This document shows, piece by piece, positions 12,101-23,430 of a stretch of 64,000 nucleotides of DNA (the first letter of the stretch is position 1; every line of letters begins with the position of its first letter). Source of the stretch: Endozoicomonas sp. SCSIO W0465 (GTDB taxonomy: Bacteria > Pseudomonadota > Gammaproteobacteria > Pseudomonadales > Endozoicomonadaceae); contig NZ_CP092417.1 of NCBI RefSeq assembly GCF_023716865.1, positions 4,938,001-5,002,000 of the forward strand. The letters are read 5' to 3'. The translations under genes were made by a program, and so were the position numbers. The notes below the pieces were generated by a model. That model did no database searches and had not been told where the DNA came from. It saw only the letters and a program-made list of their open reading frames with translations.

Positions 12101-13192
12101 GCAGCCCAGCTTCAGAAAAGCTTCCACTTTTGCCTTTTCCGGTAAGCCTTTGCCATTACACATGGAGGAAATGTGAGTGACCAGCGCCCGGTCGAGCGGC
12201 TGGTCCTTAACGGCCTCATCAATACCCTGCCATCCCTCTTTCAGGCAGACAAGCCTCAGAAAAGCTTCCACTTTCGCCTTTTCCGGTAAACCTTTGCCAT
12301 TACACATGGAGGAAATGTGAGTGACCAGAGCCCGGTCGAGCGGCTGGTCCTTAACGGCCTCATCAATACCCTGCCATCCCGCTTTCAGGCAATCCAGCTC
12401 CAGGAAGGCTGCCACTTTCGCCTTTTCCGGTAAGCCTTTGCCATGACACATGGAGGAAAGCTGCTTTATAAACGGACTGGCAGCAATGGCTGCTACGTCC
12501 CCATCGTCCATGTGCGTTAACAGGGTTACACTGCTCTTGCTATATAGCATGCTGGTTAAACTACCAGTGTTGTTCACTGTTTTGCCCACTACCGAAAAGA
12601 ACACATTGGCTTTTTGAAAATACCCTGAACAGGTTTGATGTTCGGTCACCATGTTGAATTGCTTAAGTTTTGAAAATAGAGTCGGTAGGGGAGGGTGGCC
12701 TCTATTCATGGATAGCTGAATACCCCTTTGCTCAAGCGTTTTCAGTAGTGTGCTGACGTTGGAAAGTACGGTTTTGACGCCCGGGTGACTCTGGTATGGC
12801 AGGATTTGATGTTGATGAGTGACGCTAAACTTTGCGATGCTTTCGCGGTAATCCGGGTCAATGTCCATCGGCTGTGGGTGAACAATAACCGCAGGGCGCG
12901 AGGCACTGACTTCATGGCCCATCATTGGCAACGTTGAGTCCCGCCCAGTTGATGCTAATGTACCATTCTGTCCGGTATCCACACATTGCCGACACCTGCG
13001 TTTTTTCGGAGGCTGTTTGGATTCGCAAAACCCGAGCCTGAAAGCCTCTTGAGCTGGCCTGTTTTTATCAACGGGTTGAACCCTATGCCCCGAGAAATAA
13101 CGCTTTCTGTTGTTGTCCGGTAATGATTCCATAGCAGCAACGGTAGCAGTGGAAGTGGTGACAACAGAGTGGTTTGATACGGGTGTTGACAT
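9195..13192 (-). pseudogene. G3: repeat-SET family gene with two 1-nt frameshifts near its 3' end
   Basis: This member starts at 13192 (MSTPVSNHS...). It has the PPKKRRCRQR patch, 17 full repeats from 12460 down to about 10010, and the half repeat. Repeat 8 has a duplicated Trp (GWWQG), making it 49 residues. The frame then breaks twice: a run of six T at 9738-9743 where paralogs have five, and a run of five G at 9373-9377 where paralogs have four. The first shift ends the main frame at 9731, before the SET domain. The remaining SET sequence, down to the terminal SEAL, is present in the other frames. Corrected length is 1331 residues. Repeat position 6, in order, reads HNNSNNSHHHNNHSNHN. Both lesions are in homopolymers, so sequencing error or slippage is as likely as true decay. 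Confidence 0.88.
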
Positions 13193-13293
13193 AGGGGATA
13201 CAATTATTTTTATCTGATCGGTCGGTTTATGCCTTCATAGCACGTTGATAATGACCAGATAAACCCGAGATAGTTCAACGAACTTCATGGGCA

Positions 13294-13307
13294 TTCAGCA
13301 GGCTGAA
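13294..13307. promoter_or_regulatory. Perfect dyad TTCAGC-AG-GCTGAA upstream of G3
   Basis: A 6-bp inverted repeat with a 2-bp centre lies about 100 bp upstream of the start codon. The same dyad recurs in every long spacer: 1907-1920, 7367-7380, 17161-17174, 28327-28340, 36068-36081, 43375-43388, 46572-46585, 50034-50047 and 56965-56978. Two copies have AA in the centre instead of AG and keep the symmetry. It could be an operator, but conservation may simply reflect recent duplication. Confidence 0.35.
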
Positions 13308-13405
13308 AATATAAGGAAACAGTAGTACAAAATACAGTCCCTGCCGGTATGGATTTATAGATCAAGTCGATCAGACAGTGTATATAGTTTCAAATGGTCA
13401 ACTGC

Positions 13406-16400
13406 TTATAAAGCTTCAGAGTTATCGTCAGAGATTGCTATAGGCGTTCGTGCTGCCTGCCAGTATTGCTCCCCATAATCAATCCAAAGGCTTTCATTAG
13501 CTGGTATGGGTTTTATCGCGATAATAAACACCATCCACTGACCTTGCTGATTTCTGTGCCTCAGGAACGAAACATTTTGTTCCGGGGAATTTTTTTCCTT
13601 ATCAGAGTAAGTACTAAAAGCATTGATCAACGACGTTATATTTCCCTGTCTGTACCCTGAGATGAAAACACCATGAGCAGGAGCGAAGCTATAGCTGTCA
13701 ATATTGGCCAATGCAGCACCCATGACACGTGCTCCCTGTTGGTATGTGTTGTCATGGTATTGCTTACCTGCGTAATGACCCAGCAGCTCCCATTGTGAAA
13801 TATCCCTGTTGGCGACGACCTCATCCTGACCTTTTAACTCACTAAAGATCGATCCATCGTGTTTTTGCACGGACATTCGCTCTTGTAAATACTGCTCTCT
13901 TTGCTCGTCATCCAGAGCTTGATACCTGGCTATGGACTCATTAATGCTTTTTCTGATCGATCTGTCATTTGGTATGTCGATCTGACTAAAGAAGGTTGTC
14001 TGTCTTTGCCTGCTTTCACCGACTTACCTTTTGACGGACGGTTCTGCCACCCATAATGGCGCCTGGTCATTAATACGATGAGGTAATGAGATTAAATCAG
14101 TTGCCTCTTCTTTTATAACAATTATCTCATCGTCACGAGTATTTGCGGATCGCTGCTTCAGAAAGGCTTCTACTGTCGTTTTTTCCGGTATACCTTTACC
14201 ATTATAAAAGGAGGAAATGCTGGTGATCAGTGCCCGGTTAAGCGGCTTGCCCTTGACGGCTTCATCAATGCCCTGCCATCCATCTCTCAAGCAACCCAGG
14301 CTCAGGAAAGCTTCCACTTTTGCCTTTTCCGGTAAACCTTTGCCAGAACACATAGAGAAAATGCTGGTGACCAGTACCCGATCGAGCGACTTACCCTTAA
14401 CAGCCTCATCAATGCCCTGCCACCCCTCTTTCAGGCAGCTGAGCTTCAGGAAAGATTCCAATTTCGCCTTTTCCGGTAAGCCTTTGGTATGGCACATGGA
14501 GGAAATGTTGGTGACCAGTGCCCGGTCGAGCTGCTTGCTCTTAACGGCCTCATCAACACCCTGCCATCCCTCTTTCAGGCAGCCCAGCTTCAGGAAAGCT
14601 TCCACTTTCACTGCTTCCGGTAAGCCTTTGCCATGACACATAGAGGAAATGTGGGTGACCAGTGCCCGGTCGAGCGGCTGGTCCTTAACGACCTCGTAGT
14701 CGCACTGCCATCCCTCTTTCAGGCAGCCTAATTTCATGAAGGCTTCCACTTTTGCCTTTTCCGGTAAGCCTTTGCCCGACGTCATAGAGGAAATATTGGT
14801 GACCAGAGCCCGATCGAGCGGCTTATCCTTAACGGTCTCATCATTGCCCTGCCATCCCTTTTTCAGGCAGCCCAGCTTCAGGAAGGCTTCCATTTTCGCC
14901 TTTTCCGGTAAGCCTTTGCCATGGCACATGGAGGAAATGCGGGCGACCAGTGTCCGGTCAAGCGGCTGGTCCTTAACGGCCTCATCAATGCCCTGCCATC
15001 CCTTTTTCAGGCAGCCCAGCTTTAGAAAGGCTTCCATTTTCGCCTTTTCCGGAAAGCCTTTGCCATGAAACATGGAGGAAATCCTGGTGACCAGTACCCG
15101 GTCGAGCGGCTTGTCCTTAACGGCCTCATCAATGCCCTGCCATCCCTCTTTCAGGCAGCCCAGCTTTAGAAAGGCTTCCATTTTCGCCTTTTCCGGTAAG
15201 CCTTTGCCATTACACATAGAGGAAATGTGAGTAACCAGTACCCGGTCGAGCGGCTGGTCCTTAACGGCCTCATCAATGCCCTGCCATCCCACTTTCAGGC
15301 AGCCCAACTTCAGGAAGGCTGCCACTTTTGCCTTTTCCGGTAAGCCTTTGCCATGACACATGGAGGAAATATTGCTGACCAGTGCCGGATCGATCGGCTT
15401 ATCCTTAACGGCCTCATCAATGCCCTGCCATCCCTCTCTCAAGCAGCACAGCTTCAGGAAAGCTTCCACTTTTGCCTTTTCCGGTAAGCCTTTGCCATGA
15501 CACATGGAGGAAATATTGCTGACCAGTGCCGGATCGAGCGGCTTGTCCTTAACAGCCTCATCAATGCCCTGCCATCCCGCTTTCAGGCAGCCCAGCTTCA
15601 GGAAAGCTTCCACTTTTGCCTTTTCCGGTAAGCCTTTACCAGAAGACATGGAGGAAATGTGGCTGACCAATGCCCGGTCCAGCGGCTGGTCCTTAACGGC
15701 CCCATCAATGACGTGCCATCCCTCTTTCAAGCAACTCAACTTCAGGAAAGCTTCAATTTTCGCCTTTTCCGGTAAGCCTTTGCCATGACACATGGAGGAA
15801 ATGCTGGTAACCAGTATCCGGTCAATCGGCTTGTCCTTAACAACCTCATCAACGCCCCGCCATCCCTCTTTCAGGCAGCCCAGCTTCAGAAAGGCTTCTA
15901 CTTGTGCCTTCTCCGGTAAGCCTTTGCCATGACACATGGAGGAAATGTGGGTGACCAGTACCCGGTCGAGCGGCTTTTCCTTAACGGCCTCATCAAGGCC
16001 CTGCCATCCCTCTTTCAGGCAGACAAGCCTAAGAAAAGCTTCCAATTTTGCCCTTTCCGGTAAGCCTTTGCCATTACACATGGAGGAAATGTGAGTAATC
16101 AGTGCCCAGTCGAGCGGCTGGTCCTCAACGGCCTCATCAATGCCCTGCCATCCCACTTTCAGGCAGGCCAGCCTCGTGAAGGCTGCCACTTTCGCCTTTT
16201 CCGGCAAGCCGTTACCATTACACATTGAGGAAATCTGCTTTAAAAACGGGCTGGCAGCAATGGATGCCACCTCCCCATCTTTCATGCCCGTCAACAGGGT
16301 TACACTGTTCTTGCTATTCACCATGCTGGTTAAACTGCCAGTGTTGTTCACGGTTTTGCCCACTGCCGAAAAAAACACATTGGCTTTTTGGAAATACCCT

Positions 16401-17059
16401 GAACAAACCTGATGTTCGGTAACAATATTAAATCGCTTAAGTTTTGCAAAGAGCGTAGGCAGGGGAGGGGTGCCTCTACTCATGGATAACTGAATACCCC
16501 TCTGTTCAAGCGTTGTCAGCAGTGCGCTTACGTTGGAAAGTACAGTTTTGACGCCCGGATGACTCAGATATGACAATATTTGTTGTTGATGAGTGGCGCT
16601 AAACTTTGCGATTATTTCGCTGTAATCCAGCTCCCGTTCGACACTTGACGATTCTGATGGTGGCTCTGTCGGGGGTTCAGCAGAAAATAAGGAAGAGGGA
16701 TCTTCACCCGGGTCAATATCCATTGGCTGTGGGTGGATAATAACCACTGGGCATGAGGCACTTACTTCATGTCCCTGTCCCATCATTGGTAACGTTGAAT
16801 ACCGCCCAGTTAATGCTGATGTGCCATTCTGTCCGGTATCCACACGTTGCCGACACCTGCGTTTTTTTGCAGGCTGTTTCGTTTCAAATAACCGGGGTCT
16901 GAATACCTCTTGAGTTCGCCTGTTTTCCCTGTCAACGGGTTGAACCCTATGTCCCGAGAAATAGCGCTTTCTGTTGTTGCCGCCCGGTAATGGTTCAGTT
17001 GCAGCAACGGTAGCAGCGGACGTGGTGACAACAGAGTGGTTTGATGCGGGTGTTGACAT
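13406..17059 (-). pseudogene. G4: repeat-SET family gene with one nonsense codon before the SET domain
   Basis: The start is the ATG at 17057-17059. The N-terminus has PAKKRRCRQR, a GQG insertion before HEV, and the additional Ser/Pro/Glu-rich segment after MDIDP that is otherwise found only in G1. Fourteen full repeats and the half repeat follow. The frame is open to 14024-14026, where TTA on the plus strand (TAA in the gene) replaces the Glu codon in PSVKREVG. Downstream the same frame continues to 13406 through a complete SET segment, so one G-to-T change separates this copy from a full 1217-residue protein. The SET N-terminus reads GQDEVVANRDIS, a variant shared with G10. As it stands the product would be repeats without methyltransferase. 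Confidence 0.88.
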
Positions 17060-17443
17060 AGGAGGTACAATTATTTTTATCTGATCGGTCAGTTTATGCC
17101 TTCATAGCACGTTGATAATGACCAGATAAACCCGACATAGTTCAACGAACTTCATGGGCATTCAGCAGGCTGAAAATATAAGGAAACAGTAGTACAAAAT
17201 ACAGTCCCTGCAGGTATGGATTTATAGATCAAGTCGATCAGACAGTGTATATAGTTTCAAATGGTCAACTACTTATAAAGCTTCAGAGTTATCGTCAGAG
17301 ATTGCTATAGGCGCTCGTGCTGCCTGCCAGTATTGTTCCCCATAATCAATCCAAAGAATTTCATGAGCGAGTATCGGTTTTATCGCGATGATAAACACCA
17401 TCCACTGCCCTTGCTGATTCCTGTGCCTCAGGAATGAAACATT

Positions 17444-19170
17444 GTAATTTCTCAAAAACTGCTGGCAGCACCACACGGAAGATGACGTGAAGCCTCCTCA
17501 ATCAGGTTACTCAATCTCGGAAATAACCCATCGCCCATTAGTCGGCTTTTCAGATAATCCCAAAAAGAGAGACCATACAGGCGACACGTTTTTTTCAGGC
17601 TGGCAAAGGTGTCGCGACATTGCCGCCCCAAATCGCTTCGCGTCCCACTACTGATCTTTCGTCGTTTAACATATTCTCGTATCTGACTCTCGCTCAGGTT
17701 GTTGTGCAGCGGTAAGCTCGGGTCATCCAGAACCAGTAATAGCTCTTCCTTGATTACAGCCAACCCTGACAGAGCATCCTGAAGAAGCCCACTGCACGTT
17801 TGGGTTTGGATCAGCGCCTGGAACCCCTGTCGTACTTTTATTGCCTTTTTTTCAGTTGGCTCTGTCTTGAAGTCTTTAAGGTCATCGTAAATGGCCCAGA
17901 ACCATGTCCGAAGCCATTTCTGAGCCATGGCCTGCTGATCATTGACCGGATGAACTTTTGCCAGCCCTCGCTCTGCATGTATCCAGCACTGGCTGTGTTT
18001 GAAAACGTCGAACTGCCTTGCCCCATCACTGAAGGTGGTAAGATGTCCTGCTCCATGCTGTATCAGGCTGCCATAAATCATGGCTTCACTGGCCTGCTGG
18101 CGCCGTCTACCAGTTAGTCTCAGGTCTTTCATACATTCTTCCCAGGCTTCATGGCTCAGGAAGGTGACGCCTCTGTATGGATTAAGAACGCGTAGCCACT
18201 TTTTGGGGTAATCCAGTTTTTCCAGATAGATCAAGGCATCGTCGGTGAACGTGTAAGTTGACCATGGGCGGTGCAGTAGGCTTACGAAATTTTCCCGGCT
18301 TTTGCTGTCTGTGCTCTCGAACCAGGCAAAGGACTCGTTATTGATGATGGTGCAGTAACCGTTCTTCCCCTTATGCCTTGTTCCCGTGTCGTCTGTCTGG
18401 ATATAACTTGAACAGCGAATACCTGTAGTCAACAGCTCATCTTTCTCAGCATGGAACTGCTCGTGTCCTTTCGTCAGAAGCTGGCTGAGTTCCCCGCTGG
18501 AAATAGAGATTCCAATGTCCCATAGCCAGTCCAGCAGTTCTGGCTGGGTAACGGAGCAACCATGATACTGGTGCAGAACGTAGGCCTGCAGCATTGGCCC
18601 GTAATGATGTCCATGAAGGCTGGCTGGCGGTTTGGCCGTAATGGTTTGTCCATCGGGTGTCACCCATTGCTCTAAAAGATATTCAATACTGGATGTTTGT
18701 ATTGTCAGTTCCTGAACATGAAAAGGGGTGGTTCCATTCCTGATTGATCCCTCCGGAACATCAGTGGCAGCAATGGGTATGGATTTTTCCGCCGATGGCT
18801 TTCGGGGCTGTTTACGCTGCTTTCTGGTTTTCTCGTTGGGCTTCTTAACCTTCTGCTTTGACGAGGTGTCTGGGCTGGCTCCATCGTTACCCTCAGGAGC
18901 GGATGGATCTCCATCAGGGCTGCCGGTGTCATCATCGGGAGGTTTGGTGTTTGGTTTGATGTCAGGCTTTGCGGGCAGTTTTTTTAGACGACGAATCTCT
19001 GCTTCAAGCAATTCTATCTGCTCTTTGAGCTGAATGATCTGCTCTTGCTGCTGAGTGATGAATCTCAGTAGATCTTCAGGTTGTAACTGCTGGTGTTCTA
19101 GAAAAGCCATGGTGAGAGGATAGACGACTGACCGAAATTATCCTGCTTCCAGCACTTTTTGAGAAATTAC
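17444..19170. mobile_element. IS66-type insertion sequence inside the SET region of G5
   Basis: The element is 1727 bp. Its ends match as inverted repeats (GTAATTTCTCAAAAACTGCTGG on the left and GTAATTTCTCAAAAAGTGCTGG read inward from the right, one mismatch). The 8-bp direct repeat GAAACATT lies at 17436-17443 and 19171-19178; an 8-bp duplication is normal for IS66. It contains only the large transposase gene, without the small tnpA and tnpB genes of classical IS66 elements. Confidence 0.93.
17452..19110 (-). CDS. IS66-family transposase (TnpC-like)
   Basis: This 552-residue protein begins with a coiled-coil segment (about residues 10-45, QQEQIIQLKEQIELLEAEIR), as usual for IS66 transposases. 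A Pro/Asp/Lys-rich linker (about 48-110) follows. The catalytic part holds QTDDTGTRHKGKNGYC, TFSDGARQFDVF, CWIHAERGL and the terminal signature LHNNLSESQIREYVKRRK, which together supply the likely DDE acids. The ATG at 19110 lies 60 bp inside the right terminus, and the stop is 8 bp from the left terminus. The frame is intact. The gene shares the orientation of G5. Because no accessory genes are present, it belongs with the single-gene IS66 relatives (ISBst12-like); that subgroup is an inference. Confidence 0.93.
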   Translation of the reverse strand: MAFLEHQQLQPEDLLRFITQQQEQIIQLKEQIELLEAEIRRLKKLPAKPDIKPNTKPPDDDTGSPDGDPSAPEGNDGASPDTSSKQKVKKPNEKTRKQRKQPRKPSAEKSIPIAATDVPEGSIRNGTTPFHVQELTIQTSSIEYLLEQWVTPDGQTITAKPPASLHGHHYGPMLQAYVLHQYHGCSVTQPELLDWLWDIGISISSGELSQLLTKGHEQFHAEKDELLTTGIRCSSYIQTDDTGTRHKGKNGYCTIINNESFAWFESTDSKSRENFVSLLHRPWSTYTFTDDALIYLEKLDYPKKWLRVLNPYRGVTFLSHEAWEECMKDLRLTGRRRQQASEAMIYGSLIQHGAGHLTTFSDGARQFDVFKHSQCWIHAERGLAKVHPVNDQQAMAQKWLRTWFWAIYDDLKDFKTEPTEKKAIKVRQGFQALIQTQTCSGLLQDALSGLAVIKEELLLVLDDPSLPLHNNLSESQIREYVKRRKISSGTRSDLGRQCRDTFASLKKTCRLYGLSFWDYLKSRLMGDGLFPRLSNLIEEASRHLPCGAASSF

Positions 19171-20298
19171 GAAACATTTTGTTCCGGGGAATTTTTTTCC
19201 TTATCAGAGTAAGTACTAAAAGCATTGATCAATGACGTTATATTCCCCTGTCTGTACGCTGAGATGAAAACACCATGAGCAGGAGCGAAGCTATAGCTGT
19301 CAATATTGGCCAATGCAGCACCCATAACACGAGCTCCCTGCTGGTATGTGTTGTCATGGTATTGCTTACCTGCATAATGACCCAGCAGCTCCCATTGTAA
19401 AATATCCCTGCTGGCCACAACCTCTTCCTGGCCTTTTAACTCACTAAAGATCGATCCATCGTGTTTTTGCACGGACATTCGCTCTTGTAAATACTGCTCT
19501 CTTTGCTTGTCATCCAGATCTTGATACCTGGCTATGGACTCATGAATGCTTTTTCTGATCGTTCTATCGTTTGGGATGTCGCTCTGACTGAAGAAGGTTG
19601 TTTGTCTTTGCCTGCTGTCACCGACTTCCCTCTTGACGGACGGTTCTGCCACCCATAATGGAGCCAGGTCATTAATGCGATGAGGTAACGAGATGACATC
19701 AGTTGCCTCTTCTTTTATAACAATTATCGCATCGTCCTGAGTGTTTTCGGACCTCCGCTTCAGGATGGCTTTAACTTTCGCCTTTTCCGGTAAGCCTTTG
19801 CCATGACACACGGAGGATATGCTGGTAATCAGTGCCCGGTTAAGCGGCTTGCCCTTGACAGCCTCATCAATGCCCTGCCATCCCTCTTTCAGGCAGCCCA
19901 GCTTCAGAAAGGCTTCCACTTTTGCCTTTTCCGGTAAGCCTTTGCCATTACACATGGAAGAAATGTGACTAACCAGTCTCCGGTCAATCGGATGGTCCTT
20001 GACGGCCTCATCAATGCCCTGCCATCCGTCTTTCAGGCAGCCCAGCTTAAGGAAGGCTTCCACTTTCGCCTTTTCCGGTAAGCCTTTGCCATTACACATG
20101 GAGGAAATGCTGGTGACCAGTGACCGGTCAAGCGGCTGGTCCCTGACTGCCTCATCAACGCCCTGCCATCCCCGTTTCAGGCAGCCCAGCTTCAGGAAGG
20201 CTTCCACTTTCGCCTTTTCCGGTAAGCCTTTGCTATGCCACATGGAGGAAATGTGGGCAACCAAAGCCCGGTCGAGGGGCTGGTTCCTAACGGCCTCA

Positions 20299-21730
20299 CT
20301 TAGGGTAGACATTAAGCTCAAAAAAGGTTCGTTTCCGGCGGCAGAACCCACCTTGAACAGCCACAATAAAGCTTCGAAACCATTATCAATGGCTGAACAA
20401 GATGAGTACTGCAAATAGTAGATTAGTTGAAAAAAACTGTTGACCTGTTTCGACCGGTCAGAACTCCTAAGTATGGCGGAACAGCTTGGTTTTACTATAC
20501 GACAGCGAGATATCCGTCCTTTGGATTTTATCCTCTCACTGATCGATGCCCTCGCTGGTGATGGAAACTGCGATACCCAGGCGGATCTACACCGTAAATT
20601 TAACGAGTTGACGGGGCTGAATGTCTCTTATCGTTCTTGGGCAAATCAAGCTAAAAAGGACGCGCTGCCTACTCTTATCCTGTGGCTATGGGTGCAGTGT
20701 CTGGAAATATTTTCCCGCAAAGTCATGGCGTTTGATGAAGACAGTCCATTTTCAGAGTTTGAGCACATTCTGATTCAGGACGGTTCGTCACAAGCTGTCT
20801 ATGATGCCCTGAAAGAAGCATTTCCCGGCAGGTTCTCAACGGTCAGTCCTGCTGCCGTCGAGCTTCATACGACAATGGATCTTCTCACCAACAACCTGGT
20901 GCGGGTGCAGCTGACTGAAGATACCCGTTCAGAAAGAGACTGTCTGCCACCACTGCCAACATCCATGGCCTATATCCTGATGCTAATGGATGCCGGTTAT
21001 TTTGAGCTGGAACTCTTTGCCGCTATTGATGACAGGGAGGGTTCTTTTATCTGCAAGGCACCTCAGAGTATCAACCCGACGATACTCAGCGCGGTACGGG
21101 AGGATGGCAAGAATCTCAATCGCTACAAAGGACAAAAACTGAAGGATGTACTGTCTGGCTTCCCCAAAGACCAGTGCCTCGACCTGGATGTAGAATGGCC
21201 GGGATTCAAAGCCTGGCCATTCCGCTTGGTTGTCCGCTGGAATGACAAAAAACAGAAGTGGGTTTTCGTTGTGACCAACCTGAACCGGGTGGAGTTCACC
21301 TTGAGTGATGTGCTCCAGGCCTATCGTCTACGGTGGCAGATAGAGCTGATTTTCAAAGAGATCAAATCCTATTCAGGGTGGCATCGTTTTAACACCAAAT
21401 CAGCGACACTGGTGTTTAGCCTGATTCTGATGTCCTTTGTGGTTGTGACGTTGAAAAGGTACCTTGCCCATGCTGCACAGGCGAACCTCTGTGAAAGTGG
21501 GAGCATTGAGGAAATCTCGACGCACAAGGTGATGAAAAGTGGGACTCACCTGTTTGGTAATGTGATTTCATCGTTGATGAATGCAGGAAAGTCATTGGTC
21601 TCATGCATTAAAAAGCTACTGGACTTCTGGGGAAATAATGCGAAACGAGAACACCCTGCACGGGATGGTTGTTCAGGGCGTACAAGATTAGGCTTCTGTG
21701 CAGTGGGTGGAGCTTAATGTCTACCTTAAG
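20299..21730. mobile_element. IS4-family insertion sequence inside repeat 7 of G5
   Basis: The element is 1432 bp. Its termini are near-perfect inverted repeats (CTTAGGGTAGACATTAAGCT on the left against CTTAAGGTAGACATTAAGCT from the right). The 10-bp direct repeat AACGGCCTCA lies at 20289-20298 and 21731-21740; that length suits IS4-type elements. The target sequence is part of the 144-bp repeat, so many equivalent sites exist in this array. Confidence 0.93.
20440..21717 (+). CDS. IS4-family transposase
   Basis: This is a DDE transposase of up to 425 residues. The frame opens with TTG at 20440 (TCFDRSELLSMAEQ); an in-frame ATG at 20473 (MAEQLGFTIRQ) is an alternative start. The first Asp lies in ILIQDGSSQAV, the second in LMDAGYFELE, and the Glu in YRLRWQIELIFKEIK, which fits Y(2)R(3)E(6)K exactly. 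The C-terminus has hydrophobic segments and ends 13 bp before the right terminus. The gene runs opposite to its host gene. No internal stop is present, so the protein is probably functional. Confidence 0.92.
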   Translation: MTCFDRSELLSMAEQLGFTIRQRDIRPLDFILSLIDALAGDGNCDTQADLHRKFNELTGLNVSYRSWANQAKKDALPTLILWLWVQCLEIFSRKVMAFDEDSPFSEFEHILIQDGSSQAVYDALKEAFPGRFSTVSPAAVELHTTMDLLTNNLVRVQLTEDTRSERDCLPPLPTSMAYILMLMDAGYFELELFAAIDDREGSFICKAPQSINPTILSAVREDGKNLNRYKGQKLKDVLSGFPKDQCLDLDVEWPGFKAWPFRLVVRWNDKKQKWVFVVTNLNRVEFTLSDVLQAYRLRWQIELIFKEIKSYSGWHRFNTKSATLVFSLILMSFVVVTLKRYLAHAAQANLCESGSIEEISTHKVMKSGTHLFGNVISSLMNAGKSLVSCIKKLLDFWGNNAKREHPARDGCSGRTRLGFCAVGGA

Positions 21731-23430
21731 AACGGCCTCATCAATGCCCTGCCATTCCTCTTTCAAACAACCCAACTTCAGAAAGGCTTCAATTTTCGCC
21801 TTTTCCGGTAAGCCTTTGCCATGACACATGGAGGATATATGGGTGACCAGTACCCGGTCGAGCGGCTGGTCCCTAACGGCCTCATCAATGCCCTGCCACC
21901 CCTCTCTTAAGCAGCACAGCTTCAGGAAGGTTTCCACTTTCGCCTTTTCCGGTAAGCCTTTGCCGTTACACATGGAAGAAATGTGAGTGACCAGCGCCCG
22001 GTCGAGCGGCTGGTCCTTAACGGCCTCATCAATGCCCTGCCATCCCTCTTTCAGGCAGACAAGCCTCAGAAAAGCTTCCACTTTCGCCCTTTCCGGTAAG
22101 CCTTTGCCATTACACATGGAGGAAATGTGAGTGACCAGCGCCCAGTCGAGCGGCTGGTCCTTAACGGCCTCATCAATACCCTGCCATCCCTCTTTCAGGC
22201 AACCCAGCTTCAGGAAGGCTTCCACTTTCGCCTTTTCTGGTAAGCCTCTACCAGCAGACATAGAGGAAATATGAGTGACCAGTACCCGGTTGAGCGGCTT
22301 GTCCTTAACGGCCTCATCAATCCCCTGCCATCCCTCTTTCAGGCAGCCCAGCTTCAGGAAAGCCTCCACTTTCGCATTTTCCGGTAAGCCTTTGCCATGA
22401 CACATGGAGGAAATGTGAGTAACCAGTGCCCGGTCGAGCGGCTGGTCCTTAACGGCCTCATCCATACCCTGCCATCCCTCTTTCAGGCAGCCCAGCTTCA
22501 GGAAGGCTTCCACGTCCGCCTTTTCTGGTAAGCCTCTACCATTACACATGGAGGAAATGTGAGTGACCAGTGCCCGGTCGAGCGGCTGGTCCTTAACGGC
22601 CTCATCAATACCCTGCCATCCCTCTTTCAGGCAGCCCAGCTTCAGAAAAGCTTCCACTTTCGCCTTTTCCGGTAAGCCTTTGCCATTACACATGGAGGAA
22701 ATCTGCTTTAAAAACGGGCTGGCAGCAATGGCTGCTACATCCCCATCGTCCATGTGCGTTAACAGGGTTACACTGTTCTTGCCATGTAGCATGCTGGTTA
22801 AACAGCCAGAGTTGTTCATTGTTGTGCTCACAGCTGAAAAAAACACATTGGCTTTTTGAAAATACCCCGAACACGTTTGATGTTCGGTAACCATATTGAA
22901 TCGCTCAAGTTTTGAAAAGAGAGTCGGTAGGGGTGGGTTGCCTCTATTCATGGATAGCTGAATACCCCTTTGCTCAAGCGTTTTCAGTAGTGTGCTGACG
23001 TTGGAAAGTACGGTTTTGACGCCCGGGTGACTCCGGTATGGCAGGATTTGATGTTGATGAGTGACGCTAAACTTTGCGATGATTTCTCGGTAATCCGGGT
23101 CAATGTCCATCGGCTGTGGGTGAACAATAACCGCAGGGCGCAAGGCACTTCATGGCCCATCATTGGTAACGTTGAGTCCCGCCCAGTTGATGCTGATGTG
23201 ACATTTTTTCCGGTATCCACACGTTGCCGACACCTGCGTTTTTTTGCAGGCTGTTTCGATTGGCAAACCCCGAGCCTGACAGCCTCTTGAGCTGGCCTGT
23301 TTTTATCAACGGGTTGAATCCTGTGTCCCGAGAAATAGCGCTTTCTGTTGTTGCCGCTAGGTAATGGTTCAGCAGCAACGGTAGTAGTGGAAGTGGTGGC
23401 AACAGAGTGGTTTGATACGGGTGTTGACAT

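Larger units (their letters stand above)
17273..23430 (-). pseudogene. G5: repeat-SET family gene carrying two insertion sequences and a 4-bp deletion
   Basis: This member runs from the ATG at 23430 to 17273. The IS at 20299-21730 interrupts repeat 7, and the IS at 17444-19170 interrupts the SET domain after QNVSF. Removing both elements with one target copy each puts the three pieces back in the same frame. A further lesion near 23148, loss of four bases (paralogs read GCACTGACTTC, here GCACTTC), shifts the frame just after the basic patch, so the long internal frame from 23143 lacks the true N-terminus. The corrected gene has about 994 residues and 10 repeats, including the unusual WHS and SAG variants at repeat positions 5-7. 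It is nearly the same gene as G11 (43487-46470), which lacks both insertions. Confidence 0.88.

Noticed and set aside
13193..13405. Rho-independent terminators in the spacers
   Set aside because: Only very short stems (for example CTGA-N4-TCAG, GATC pairs) without a U-tract were found.
17273..17476. Separate small gene at the left end of the IS66-type element
   Set aside because: It is the C-terminal end of the SET domain of G5, joined to IS sequence.
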